Below, one piece after another: positions 1 to 8,400 of a stretch of DNA of 22,486 nucleotides; position 1 is the first letter of the stretch; each line of letters starts with the position of its first letter. The notes below the pieces were generated by a model. That model made no database searches. It was given only the letters and a program-made list of their open reading frames with translations, and had not been told where the DNA came from. Position numbers and translations under genes: made by a program. This DNA comes from Rickettsiales bacterium (GTDB taxonomy: Bacteria; Pseudomonadota; Alphaproteobacteria; Rickettsiales; Deianiraeaceae). Location of the stretch: positions 1-22,486 of the forward strand of contig JAFUUN010000107.1 in the NCBI GenBank assembly GCA_017477855.1. The letters run 5' to 3'.

Positions 1-428
1 CATATAATAAATAGAAATACATATATCAGCAATAGAAACGATATTAAATATTTAATCGCTTTTGCCAATGTAAAAATTGCTTTATTATTAAATTGTTTTT
101 TTATTTTTTTCCATTCATATGCATAAAACAAAACTCCGATTTGTTTTTCCATTTCTATTAAATTTTCCACTTTAATTTTATTCAGAGTATACATATATTT
201 ATTTACATGATACCATAATATTGTTATGATAAATCCGATAATAATAAGATAAATAGGTAAGTTATCTGAACTAGATATAATTTTGTCAAATAAAAAACTA
301 TTTACACCAATAAAAAAAGCATTAACAACTTCTTTTAAATTAGAGTAATTTTGTGAATTATGTGAATGTACTTCATACATTTTTAGCAATAGCTCTTTAT
401 CATTTGTTTTAATCCACTTATCCACCAT
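1..428 (-). CDS. Small multi-helix membrane protein, RipA/8xMP-like, partial at window edge
   Basis: This open frame starts at ATG 428 and runs off the left edge of the window, giving 142 visible codons. It overlaps the last 11 bases of the TIR-like gene, so the two are almost certainly cotranscribed and translationally coupled. The visible protein has a polar N-terminus (MVDKWIKTNDKELLLKMYEV), then hydrophobic stretches near residues 34-48 and 57-75, a charged middle, and a third hydrophobic stretch near residues 125-142. The N-terminal pattern, with a Trp, a Tyr-rich segment and VVNAFFIGVNSFL leading into paired helices, resembles what I recall of the RipA-type octameric membrane protein family, but I could not run a profile search. 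Placement behind a TIR gene suggests a membrane partner or effector in an immunity pair; this is inference. The coding call is firm, the family name tentative. Confidence 0.7.
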   Translation of the reverse strand, partial: MVDKWIKTNDKELLLKMYEVHSHNSQNYSNLKEVVNAFFIGVNSFLFDKIISSSDNLPIYLIIIGFIITILWYHVNKYMYTLNKIKVENLIEMEKQIGVLFYAYEWKKIKKQFNNKAIFTLAKAIKYLISFLLLIYVFLFII

Positions 429-831
429 ATTGTTTAATTGCTTCTATTATGCTATCAGTTCTCCAACTAACTTCGCAATCGGCTCCTTCAACTGCAACAG
501 TTGATTGATAATCGGCATTTAACGGTTTTAAGGCCAAAACTGGTTTATTATATTTATGAGCTATTTCAATTTCTTTTTTAGACCAATATTGATAAGTTAT
601 TGCCACTCTGGATACTACTATTATTACACTACACATCTTGATTTTATTTTCTATCGCTTCTAATAATACATTTTCGCTTCTTGTATGAATAGGATCATCT
701 TTTGGTATAGAATAATCTCTATAATTTAACCTTCTACTATCTTGATCCAAAAGACCGATTAAATTATCATAATCTTTGCTGTAATCCCAGCAATGTGAAA
801 TAAAGATATTATATGTTTTTCCTAATGCCAT
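418..831 (-). CDS. TIR-like (MTH538/ThsB-type) protein, 137 aa
   Basis: This is a single-domain TIR-like protein of the MTH538/DUF1863 type, the family that includes ThsB of Thoeris anti-phage defence. Visible hallmarks are the first-strand motif YNIFISHCW (residues 7-15), the DYSIPKDDP loop (39-47), the IKMCSVIIVVSR strand (64-75), and YWSKKEIEIA followed by KPVLALKP (82-103). E87 sits where TIR NADases carry their catalytic glutamate. The length matches a stand-alone TIR. A TTG at 861 would extend it by ten residues, but ATG 831 directly precedes the conserved first strand, so I prefer it; neither has a clear ribosome binding site. It overlaps the downstream membrane-protein gene by 11 bases. 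Known relatives turn phage sensing into nucleotide signals; here the partner would be the membrane protein rather than a visible ThsA. That pairing is inferred. Confidence 0.82.
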   Translation of the reverse strand: MALGKTYNIFISHCWDYSKDYDNLIGLLDQDSRRLNYRDYSIPKDDPIHTRSENVLLEAIENKIKMCSVIIVVSRVAITYQYWSKKEIEIAHKYNKPVLALKPLNADYQSTVAVEGADCEVSWRTDSIIEAIKQYGG

Positions 832-902
832 AATGATAACACATATACATATAGTTCCCAAAAAAATTTTTCAAGGGTTGTAGTTAAAAAAAGAATAAAC
901 CA

Positions 903-917
903 TTAACAAATTGTTAA
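903..917. promoter_or_regulatory. Perfect short palindrome upstream of the TIR gene
   Basis: TTAACAAATTGTTAA is a perfect 7-bp dyad around one base. It lies about 70 bases upstream of the TIR start on the minus strand, next to a minus-strand TTGAAA that could be a -35 box. An operator is possible, but palindromes of this length arise easily in AT-rich DNA. Confidence 0.3.
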
Positions 918-942
918 CTGTTGATTGAATTAATAAATTTTT

Positions 943-1024
943 GTTGCGCAGGCGCGAACCCCATTTGTTCTCCGAGGTACGAGGCACAGCAAAACCGCAA
1001 TGGCGTGGCCTCAGGCGGCGCAAC
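943..1024 (+). repeat. Dispersed GC-rich palindromic element, copy A (82 bp)
   Basis: The element opens with GTTGCGC and closes with GCGCAAC, a perfect 7-bp terminal inverted repeat. Its right half holds AAAACCGCAATGGCGTGGCC and GGCGGCGCAAC, shared with copies near 13895 and 15425 apart from a few differences. It is strongly GC-rich in AT-rich surroundings and sits in the gap between the TIR gene and tRNA-His. No transposase is present, so it would be a non-autonomous or REP-like element. Confidence 0.75.
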
Positions 1025-1075
1025 AGAAAATAAATAACTTGAAAATTAAAAACTCACACATGAAATAAAAAAAAT

Positions 1076-1153
1076 GGCGAATGTAGCTCAGTTGGTTAGA
1101 GTGTCAGTTTGTGGTACTGAATGTCGCCGGTTCGAGTCCGGTCATTCGCCCCA
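1076..1153 (+). tRNA. tRNA-His (anticodon GTG)
   Basis: A full cloverleaf can be drawn. The extra G at -1 typical of tRNA-His is encoded (1076), followed by acceptor GCGAATG paired with CATTCGC. The D arm is GCTC/GAGT, the anticodon stem TCAGT/ACTGA with loop TTGTGGT, and the T arm GCCGG/CCGGT with loop TTCGAGT. The anticodon GTG is at 1111-1113, the discriminator is C, and the CCA end is encoded at 1151-1153. The G-1 and C73 pairing is the identity element for histidyl-tRNA synthetase. Confidence 0.97.
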
Positions 1154-1158
1154 TTTTG

Positions 1159-1174
1159 ACTGCGCGGCGCGAGC
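1159..1174 (+). repeat. Possible truncated fragment of the palindromic element
   Basis: ACTGCGCGGCGCGAGC resembles the left end of copy A (GTTGCGCAGGCGCGAACC) but nothing of the right half follows. It is a short GC-rich island directly after the tRNA and may be a decayed end of the repeat. The match is too short to be sure. Confidence 0.3.
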
Positions 1175-1180
1175 TATTTT

Positions 1181-1210
1181 AAAAACTTGCTTTTTATAAA
1201 AAGTTTTTTG
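1181..1210 (+). terminator. Hairpin and T-tract after tRNA-His
   Basis: AAAAACTT (1181-1188) can pair with AAGTTTTT (1201-1208) around a 12-base loop, and the right arm is itself the T-run. The stem is AT-rich and weak, but its place between the tRNA and the next coding region fits an intrinsic terminator. Confidence 0.4.
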
Positions 1211-1233
1211 TATTGCAGTTTATACTCGTAAAT

Positions 1234-2835
1234 ATGCTTGTGCGATTTTTAAAAAATAAATTAAAAAAGCTGTCAAATAAGGTGAATAGCTCGTTAAATC
1301 CATCAAAAATGATTCAAAATGCAATGTTGACAGCCATGGGAATGAAAAAAAAGAGCAAATTGCAATTATTCTTGGAGAAAATCATCGGCTTTTTTTATGC
1401 TATTAACAGTAAAATTTTAAGGTTAACAGACAGGATTTTATTGTTTTACAGAAATAATATTGAGGGTGTACCACGTATTTTGTGGGCTTTTTTCAAGTTC
1501 TTTTTCAAGGTTTTTATCTGGGGTTCAATCACAAAATTCTGGCATTTTCTGGTGGCATTCTACAAAAAGGACAAAAAGCGCGCAATTATCTATTTTATCT
1601 TGCTATACATTATCTATAAAGCCATTTGCTTTGCTTGTTATCGCATCAATTTAATGTTTGTAGAACACAAAAATAACATGGTTGTCATGGTGCGTGAAGT
1701 CAAACCAGAGCGTGTTGAAAAAAATGTAAATTGTTATGGCTACATTGAAAGTGAGAATAATTTGAATTATCAATCTGAGGTGCGCGGAAATGTTGAAAAA
1801 ATATATGTCAAAGAGAAGCAAAATGTTAAAAAAGGACAACTTTTAATGGAACTTGACAGTAAATTCACGGCAAATGCTTATATCAGCGCAAAGTCAATTT
1901 TGGAAAGCAAAAGGTTCCAGTATAATGCTATCAAAAAATTGCAACAAGAAGGTTTGGAAAGTATTGGAAATTTGAAGGCAATGCAGGCAGATTTGGAGAG
2001 CGCAAACTCTAATTTTGAGAGTGCAAAAAAGTCCTACAATGGTCTGAAAATTTATGCTCCATTTGACGGATTTATTGACAACATAGGCAAAAAAGAAAAA
2101 GCTCAAATTAATCCAGGAGATTTACTGTTTACACTCGAACGCACAAATGCAACGCAGGTAAAATGTGATATTCAAAACATATCAACGGAAGAAATAGCGG
2201 TTGATGACTTTGTTGATATCTATATTGGTGGATATGAGGTTGCACATGGACAGATTGCTGTAATCGGAAATAGTATTGATGTCTACACTGGATCGCGCAC
2301 AATTTTGATTAACAGAATTGATAGCATCAAAGGATATGAAGAAGCTGTCAAGCCGGGGATAAGCGTGATGATAAAAGTCAAGGCAAAAAGCCAGCACGAT
2401 GTATTTAAAATCTCTTCGGAAGCGCTTGAAACCACTCCAACAGGTGCTTTCATGGTTAAGGTCTTGAAGCCAGAGGATGGCAGCATTTCAACTAAGAACA
2501 TCTGGGTTTATAGCGAAAACGATGGCATAAATTATGTCTACGGACTTGAAGACAAGGACATAGTTGTTGAGCGCGGTCATGAGTTTGTCAATGTTGGTGA
2601 GAAAAATATAAAATACGTTGCAGTTGATGACGAAAAAACGGCCACTCAGGGTAATCAAAAGGTGCAGTTCCAGAAGATTAAGAATACTAAGAACTATATC
2701 TATCATATTATTCTGTCTTTGCCAGACAAAGTTGTAACCTTTATTATGGATATTCCTGAATTTTCAAAGTATTTTATCAATGACATCAAAAATGACGCAT
2801 CAATTTTGATTGGCAAAGTGAAGGGTTTGTTTTAA
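1234..2835 (+). CDS. HlyD/AcrA-family periplasmic adaptor (membrane fusion protein) with long N-terminal extension
   Basis: This 533-residue protein is the adaptor that would bridge the inner-membrane RND pump and the outer-membrane channel encoded downstream. One strong transmembrane segment lies near residues 117-137 (IIYFILLYIIYKAICFACY). The split biotinyl-lipoyl domain follows: YQSEVRGNVEKIYVKEKQNV with KKGQLLMELD around residues 179-209, then a helical hairpin rich in E/K/A, then IYAPFDGFIDNIG closing the lipoyl fold. Beta-barrel and membrane-proximal regions occupy the rest. Most adaptors start just before the transmembrane helix or signal peptide; this one has about 115 extra residues, very basic and with an aromatic-rich stretch (WAFFKFFFKVFIWGSITKFW). 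I chose ATG 1234 over TTG 1213; neither has a clear Shine-Dalgarno. The tolC-like gene follows after 4 bases, so it heads the operon. Confidence 0.85.
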   Translation: MLVRFLKNKLKKLSNKVNSSLNPSKMIQNAMLTAMGMKKKSKLQLFLEKIIGFFYAINSKILRLTDRILLFYRNNIEGVPRILWAFFKFFFKVFIWGSITKFWHFLVAFYKKDKKRAIIYFILLYIIYKAICFACYRINLMFVEHKNNMVVMVREVKPERVEKNVNCYGYIESENNLNYQSEVRGNVEKIYVKEKQNVKKGQLLMELDSKFTANAYISAKSILESKRFQYNAIKKLQQEGLESIGNLKAMQADLESANSNFESAKKSYNGLKIYAPFDGFIDNIGKKEKAQINPGDLLFTLERTNATQVKCDIQNISTEEIAVDDFVDIYIGGYEVAHGQIAVIGNSIDVYTGSRTILINRIDSIKGYEEAVKPGISVMIKVKAKSQHDVFKISSEALETTPTGAFMVKVLKPEDGSISTKNIWVYSENDGINYVYGLEDKDIVVERGHEFVNVGEKNIKYVAVDDEKTATQGNQKVQFQKIKNTKNYIYHIILSLPDKVVTFIMDIPEFSKYFINDIKNDASILIGKVKGLF

Positions 2836-2839
2836 TAAT

Positions 2840-4132
2840 ATGAAATACGCAAAATTTTTTGTGCTGTTGGCTACTTTTTTATTTGCTAAAATAGACAATG
2901 CTAATGCGATTACTTTAAAGGATGCGATTGAAAAGGCATACAAAAACAGTGAGACAGTGGAGATGAAGGAAAAGCTTCGTGATTTTGGCGACATAAACCG
3001 TGATACCGCTATTTTAGCTCTATTCCCGACAGTCCAACTGGATTATCAAGCACAAAAAGTTTTGAAGCGACCAAATCTTGTTTTTCCGGGAATGGCTACT
3101 GCAAGTGGAGGTTCTAAAAAGCCCGGTATGACAACATTTTCTGTCAACATAAAAAGCTCACTATCAATTTACAAAACATGGCCTGGTGTCTACATTGCGA
3201 GCAAGGGAAAAGACGCCAAGGACTTTGAATACAAAGGCTTTCTTGAAGATTTCGGTCTGCTTTTCATCCAGAAATACATGGATATAATCTACAATGAGAG
3301 CGCAACAAAAGTATATGAACAGATGTCTGATACCTTTGAAAAGAAGATGAAAAAAATTAGTGTAATGAATAAATATGGCACCGCCAAGAGCGACCAAGTT
3401 GTGCTTGCAGAAGCACAGTTTTACAGGAACAAGGCCGATTTAATAAGCACAAAATCTGCACTTGATAAGGCTAAAATGGAGTATAAAATTATGACAGGAG
3501 AAGACCCTGTTGACCTGCAAATACCAGACGTTATTCATGCCAAGCTACCAGCAAAAGACAAAGAGGATTTTGTCAATTTAGCGCTAAGTAAAAACAGCAA
3601 GCTTTTACAGGCCGAAAATGAAGCGACATCGCAGAAATATTACGCTATGGTGCAAGCATTTGACATGTTGCCGGAGATTTATACGGAATACTCATATGTA
3701 AAATACAAATCAAAAGGGTTCTTGAATATGAACTATTCATACATGGGAATTGGCGCAACATGGGCGATTAACGACAAGCTCAACCGCTTCAATACTGCGC
3801 GCAAGGAGTATAAAAATTACAGAATTGCTGACTTGAACTACAACCTCACAAAGAAACAAACTGAGCAAGATGCGGCTTACGCATGGGATCAGTATTTCTC
3901 CATGAAGGACCTGGTTGTGGCCACTAAAAAGGCACTTGATGCCAGCAAGAATTCGCTGAAAGAAATTAAAGTTTCTGTCGCAACTGGCACTGCAAGTTTT
4001 GTGGACGAAATGGATGTTGAGACGCGCTATTTGAACTCAAATCTTGACTACCTAAACGCACAAAAGGCACTGATTTTAGCATATTACCGAATTGTCAGCA
4101 TGACAGGAGTTGGCTATTTACCAGTTGAGTGA
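2840..4132 (+). CDS. TolC-family outer-membrane efflux channel
   Basis: The 430-residue product starts with a signal peptide (MKYAKFFVLLATFLFAKIDNANA, positively charged then hydrophobic, ending ANA). The mature part opens with ITLKDAIEKAYKNSETVEM, the usual first helix of outer-membrane efflux proteins. Two internally similar halves follow, each with long Ala/Lys/Gln-rich helices such as LAEAQFYRNKADLISTKSAL and LDASKNSLKEIKVSVATGTA. The second of these ends in the conserved GTASFVDEMDVETRYLNSNLDYLNAQ pattern of the family's last helices. Length fits the family. As a trimer it would form the exit duct for the RND pump made by this operon. It starts 4 bases after the adaptor stop and ends one base before the methyltransferase ATG. 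I give no gene symbol because true TolC cannot be told from paralogues here. Confidence 0.88.
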   Translation: MKYAKFFVLLATFLFAKIDNANAITLKDAIEKAYKNSETVEMKEKLRDFGDINRDTAILALFPTVQLDYQAQKVLKRPNLVFPGMATASGGSKKPGMTTFSVNIKSSLSIYKTWPGVYIASKGKDAKDFEYKGFLEDFGLLFIQKYMDIIYNESATKVYEQMSDTFEKKMKKISVMNKYGTAKSDQVVLAEAQFYRNKADLISTKSALDKAKMEYKIMTGEDPVDLQIPDVIHAKLPAKDKEDFVNLALSKNSKLLQAENEATSQKYYAMVQAFDMLPEIYTEYSYVKYKSKGFLNMNYSYMGIGATWAINDKLNRFNTARKEYKNYRIADLNYNLTKKQTEQDAAYAWDQYFSMKDLVVATKKALDASKNSLKEIKVSVATGTASFVDEMDVETRYLNSNLDYLNAQKALILAYYRIVSMTGVGYLPVE

Positions 4133-4133
4133 T

Positions 4134-5435
4134 ATGGCAGAGAACGAAGAATTCCAAAACACCCTATACACAGGGGATAACCTATACATTCTCAACGGCT
4201 TGAATAGTGAGATTGCTGACTTGATTTATCTTGACCCGCCGTTTAATTCAAAGAGGATTTACGAAGCACCCGTTGGAACAAAGGCACAAGGAACCAGTTT
4301 TAAAGACATCTGGCATAAGGAAGATATTGATAGGGAGTATTTGCTTGAAATGTTTGAAGAACAACCAGAATTGGCAAGGTTTTGTGATACTTTGGGAAAA
4401 ATCCACGATGAGGCAATGATGTCATATATTACCTATATGGCACAAAGGGTGCTTGAATTACATAGAATATTAAAACCAACAGGTTCGCTTTACTACCACT
4501 GCGACCCTACTGCAGGACATTACGTGAAAATCATGCTGGATATAATATTTGGGAAGAAGAATTTTAGGAATGAGATTGTATGGTGCTATAAAACTGGCGG
4601 TGTTGGCAGAAAATGGTTTGCAAGGAAACACGATACGATTTATTTTTATGCAAAAAGCAAACAGATGACACCAGATTTTTCCATGGTAAGAGATAAAAGA
4701 TCTGAAGAAACAATTAAAAGATCTTTTCATGCTGGAGGAAGAACTAGTCCAGATGATATAACTACAATTCCAAAAGATTGGTGGGATATTTCTGCTATAA
4801 ATTCAATGGCAAAGGAAAGAGTTGGCTATCCAACACAAAAACCTCTTGCATTATTAGAAAGAATAATTATGTCATCTTGCCCCGAAAAAGGAGTTGTTCT
4901 TGACCCATTTTGTGGATGTGCGACAACTTGTGTGGCGGCACAAAAATTAGGCAGGCACTGGATTGGAATTGACATCGAAGAAAAGGCGGTTGATTTGCTT
5001 ATTCAAAGGTTGTCTGATGGTGGAGATGACAGTAAAGATAAAAGCAAAACCAAAGCAAACAAAGGGATGTTCAATGATTTTATTGCAACAAAAATTGTTC
5101 CAGTGAGGACTGATTTAGGCGAGGAATATAATGTAGAAAATCAACCAAAAACGAGAGAGGAAATCAAAAACTTTTTATATCAAAAACAAGAAGGACAAGT
5201 TGTTGATGGACAAAAAAAATGCAAGTGTAATGGCTGTGGGAACTACTATTTACTGAAAGATTTGGAAATAGACCACATAATTCCAAGAGCAAAGCACGGA
5301 CAGGATGTAATACAAAACTTTCAACTTTTATGTGGCAACTGCAACCGCTTGAAAAGTCAGGCCACAATGGAACAGTTGAAAATAAAATTGAGGAAAATAA
5401 GGGAAGAAAGATTGGATTGCGAGTTTGGTGAGTAA
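4134..5435 (+). CDS. Beta-class DNA methyltransferase fused to a C-terminal HNH nuclease domain
   Basis: The 433-residue protein has two domains. Residues 1-295 are an amino-methyltransferase in beta order: catalytic motif IV LIYLDPPFNS comes first (DPPF at 34-37), then a target-recognition stretch with FRNEIVWCYKTGG, then PTQKPLALLERII and the SAM-binding motif DPFCGCATTCVAA (257-269) with WIGIDIEEKA. Such enzymes methylate adenine N6 or cytosine N4. After a low-complexity Lys/Asp linker, residues 360-405 form a zinc HNH domain: CKCNGC (363-368), EIDHIIP with D380 and H381, and CGNCN (400-404). This could be a single-chain restriction-modification enzyme or a methylase using HNH for DNA binding. 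ATG 4134, one base after the tolC stop, is preferred to TTG 4110. The gene is packed between efflux genes with one-base gaps on both sides, an unusual place for a DNA-modifying enzyme. The recognition site cannot be read from sequence. Confidence 0.85.
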   Translation: MAENEEFQNTLYTGDNLYILNGLNSEIADLIYLDPPFNSKRIYEAPVGTKAQGTSFKDIWHKEDIDREYLLEMFEEQPELARFCDTLGKIHDEAMMSYITYMAQRVLELHRILKPTGSLYYHCDPTAGHYVKIMLDIIFGKKNFRNEIVWCYKTGGVGRKWFARKHDTIYFYAKSKQMTPDFSMVRDKRSEETIKRSFHAGGRTSPDDITTIPKDWWDISAINSMAKERVGYPTQKPLALLERIIMSSCPEKGVVLDPFCGCATTCVAAQKLGRHWIGIDIEEKAVDLLIQRLSDGGDDSKDKSKTKANKGMFNDFIATKIVPVRTDLGEEYNVENQPKTREEIKNFLYQKQEGQVVDGQKKCKCNGCGNYYLLKDLEIDHIIPRAKHGQDVIQNFQLLCGNCNRLKSQATMEQLKIKLRKIREERLDCEFGE

Positions 5436-5436
5436 T

Positions 5437-8400
5437 ATGTCAGGAGAGAAAAGGAATATAATTGAAATTTTTTGTCACAGATACAAAGCAACACTTTTGT
5501 TTTTTGGATTGTGTCTGGGATATAGTATTTTCGGATACACACATATTTCAAAAGAAAACACGCCGGAGGTAAAAATACCATATATTTCTGTTTTAACGAT
5601 ACTAAAAGGTTCATCGGCCGATGATGTTGATAGGATGGTGACAAAGCCGATAGAAAGAAAATTGCAAGGACTGCAAAATGTTAAGAAGATTACTTCAACG
5701 TCTGCATTTGGTTATAGTTATACATTAGTTGAATTTATTGCTGATGCAGATGCAGAGACGTGTTTAAGAAAAGTCAAGGACAAGGTTGATGAAGTAAAAC
5801 CCGACCTACCGGATGATATTGAAGAACCGACAATCAATGAGATTGATGTAAGTAAATTCCCTGTGCTTTATGTCATGCTTGTTGGCAATGTTTCAAAGAA
5901 AGATTTGATACACGATGCAAGATTGCTAAAAAAGGAGATAGAAAGCTTAAAAAACGTCCTTGAAGTGAATATTACAGGTGATAGTGATGATATTGTGGAG
6001 ATAATTCCAGACATGGCAAAAATGAAAGTTTTTGGTATGTCAGCAGATGAAATACAAGGTGCAATCGCAAGGAACAACGTGCTTATTCCACTGGGCAAAA
6101 TGAGAAATAACATAACCGAGTATAACGTGAAGTTATCCGGTCTTGTAAAGACGGTTGAAGACATTAAAAAATTGCCAATCAGGAGAACAAAAAACGGCAC
6201 AATCTACATGCGAGACATTGCAAGCGTTGTGCATACATTTGAACGTCCTGACAGAGTTGCGCGCGTAAATGGCAGTGATGCTCTTGTGTTGGAAATATCA
6301 AAGCGCTCTGGGGCAAATGTTATACACACTATTGATGCAGTTAAGGCGGCAGTTGAGAAGAAAAAAAGCATGCTAAATAAAGATATAAAAATTTCGTACT
6401 CACGTGATAGTTCGGACCAAATTAAAGAGTCAATTACTGACCTACAAAATAATGTCATTTTGGCCTCTCTGCTGGTGGTTTTGATTATCATTTTATCAAT
6501 CGGGAAAAAGCAAAGTTTGATAATCGGAATAAGCATTCCATTCTCATTCTTGATGGGAATGGGAACCGTTTATATGATGGGTTATACGCTGAATATTGTG
6601 GTGCTGTTTGGATTTATACTTGCAGTCGGAATGATTGTTGATGCCTCTACAATAGTGACCGAAAACGCGGATAAACTTATCCAGCAAGGAATGAAATTGA
6701 AGCAAGCATATATCAAATCAGCAGCACGTATGGCCGTTCCGGTGCTGTCGGCAACAATTGGAATTATAGTTGTATATATGCCGCTACTTTTCTGGCCAGG
6801 AATTATCGGAAAGTTCATGAAATATATTCCAACAGTTATTATCTTGGTTTTGAGCTATTCAATACTGTGTGCAATGCTGGTTGTTCCCGTGGTTGCATTT
6901 ACGATTGAAAAAACTCCATTGAGAAAATTGTCATCAAAAAATGAAAACGCAATTTTTGACAAACTCACGCCGCTATATGAAAAACTGTTAAATTATGTCA
7001 TCACAAACCCAAAGTCATATGTGAAAAAGGTTTGCATTGGCGTGTTACTTTGCTTTGTTGCATATCAATTCCTTAGCCATGGAACAACATTCTTTCCAGA
7101 TATTGAACCAAGAAACATTTCAATCACAATGAAAAGTCGTGGCAATATGTCATTGGATAACAAGATAAGGATTGCAAAACAAGTTGAAGAGAAAGTAATG
7201 AATAAGCTTAAAAATGAGATAAAGGTAGTATATTCAAAGATTGGAGACCCTCGTGAAGCCGACACAACAACAACCAGTGATACATTTTTGATTGTTGACA
7301 TTGAGCTTGTGGACTGGCAAAAACGCCGTAGAAGTAAGGCAATTATAAAAGATATAAAAGATGAATTAAAGGACATATCTGGTGTTCTGATTGAAGTTGA
7401 AAAGGACAGAATGGGGCCTCGCAGTGGAAAGCCATTGGAAATTAAAATTTTGTCATCCTCACTTGATAAGATTGACTACTACGCAGATGCTGTGGCTAAA
7501 TACATGGCAGATGACAAAGATTTCAAAGACATTGATGACACCAGAGCCTCTGGCAAGATGGAAATTGTGGTTGACTTTGACAAAAATCTTGGCTCACTAT
7601 ATGGCATTGGAGTGTCTGATTTGTATTATCCGCTTGCCTCAATGACAAAGGGATATACAATCAGTGAGTTCCGTCATAACGACATTGATGATGCCGTTGA
7701 TATTGTTATCAAGGTGCCGCGTGAACTGCAAACTATTAAAGAAATGGAGAACTTGACCGTTTATTCTCCAACGCATCATAAGAACATTGCAGTCAACAAT
7801 TTTGCAAAGTTCAGACCAAATAAAGAGCAGTCATTTATCAAGAGAACGGATGGTTATTATTCGGTTGTTATATCTTCAAATGTGGCCGAAGGGGTTGTTG
7901 CGAATAATAAATTGATGGAAATGCAAAAGTGGATTGACAAAACATTTAAGAACCAAAAAGATGTCCAGTTTGTCTGGGGAGGAGATATGGAAGAGCAAAA
8001 AGAGACAGGTGCATTCTTGATTAGTGCCTTCTTCATTGCAATATGCATCAAGTTCCTCATTTTGGTATGGCAATATAATTCGGTCTATTATGCAACTCTA
8101 ACAATGAGTGCTGTTGTTCTGTCAATCGGTGGCGTTTTAGTTATGTTTATCGTCACCGGAAAACCGTTCTGCGTTGCAATGGGAGGTCTTGGAATTATCT
8201 CCATCGCGGGTGTGGTTGTGAGTAATAATATTGTGTTGATAGATACATTCCAAGAGATGATAAACAAACTTAAAATGCCAACAAAAGAAGCGGTCATCAA
8301 AACAGCATTGTCACGTTTGCGACCTGTGTTGATTACCACAACAACGACCGTCAGCGGTCTTTTACCAATGATGTTCAATATTAACTTTGACTTTTTCAGT

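Noticed and set aside
943..1024. CRISPR array built from the GC-rich repeats
   Set aside because: The copies are kilobases apart, occur in both orientations and have no regular spacers or cas genes.
1076..1153. tRNA-His as the attachment site for an island holding the TIR genes
   Set aside because: Integration normally uses the 3' end of a tRNA, which faces the efflux operon, not the TIR side. No duplicate of the tRNA 3' end and no integrase is visible in the window.
4134..5435. CcrM cell-cycle methyltransferase
   Set aside because: The motif order is compatible, but the C-terminal CcrM domain is missing; a zinc HNH domain stands there instead, and the protein is longer.
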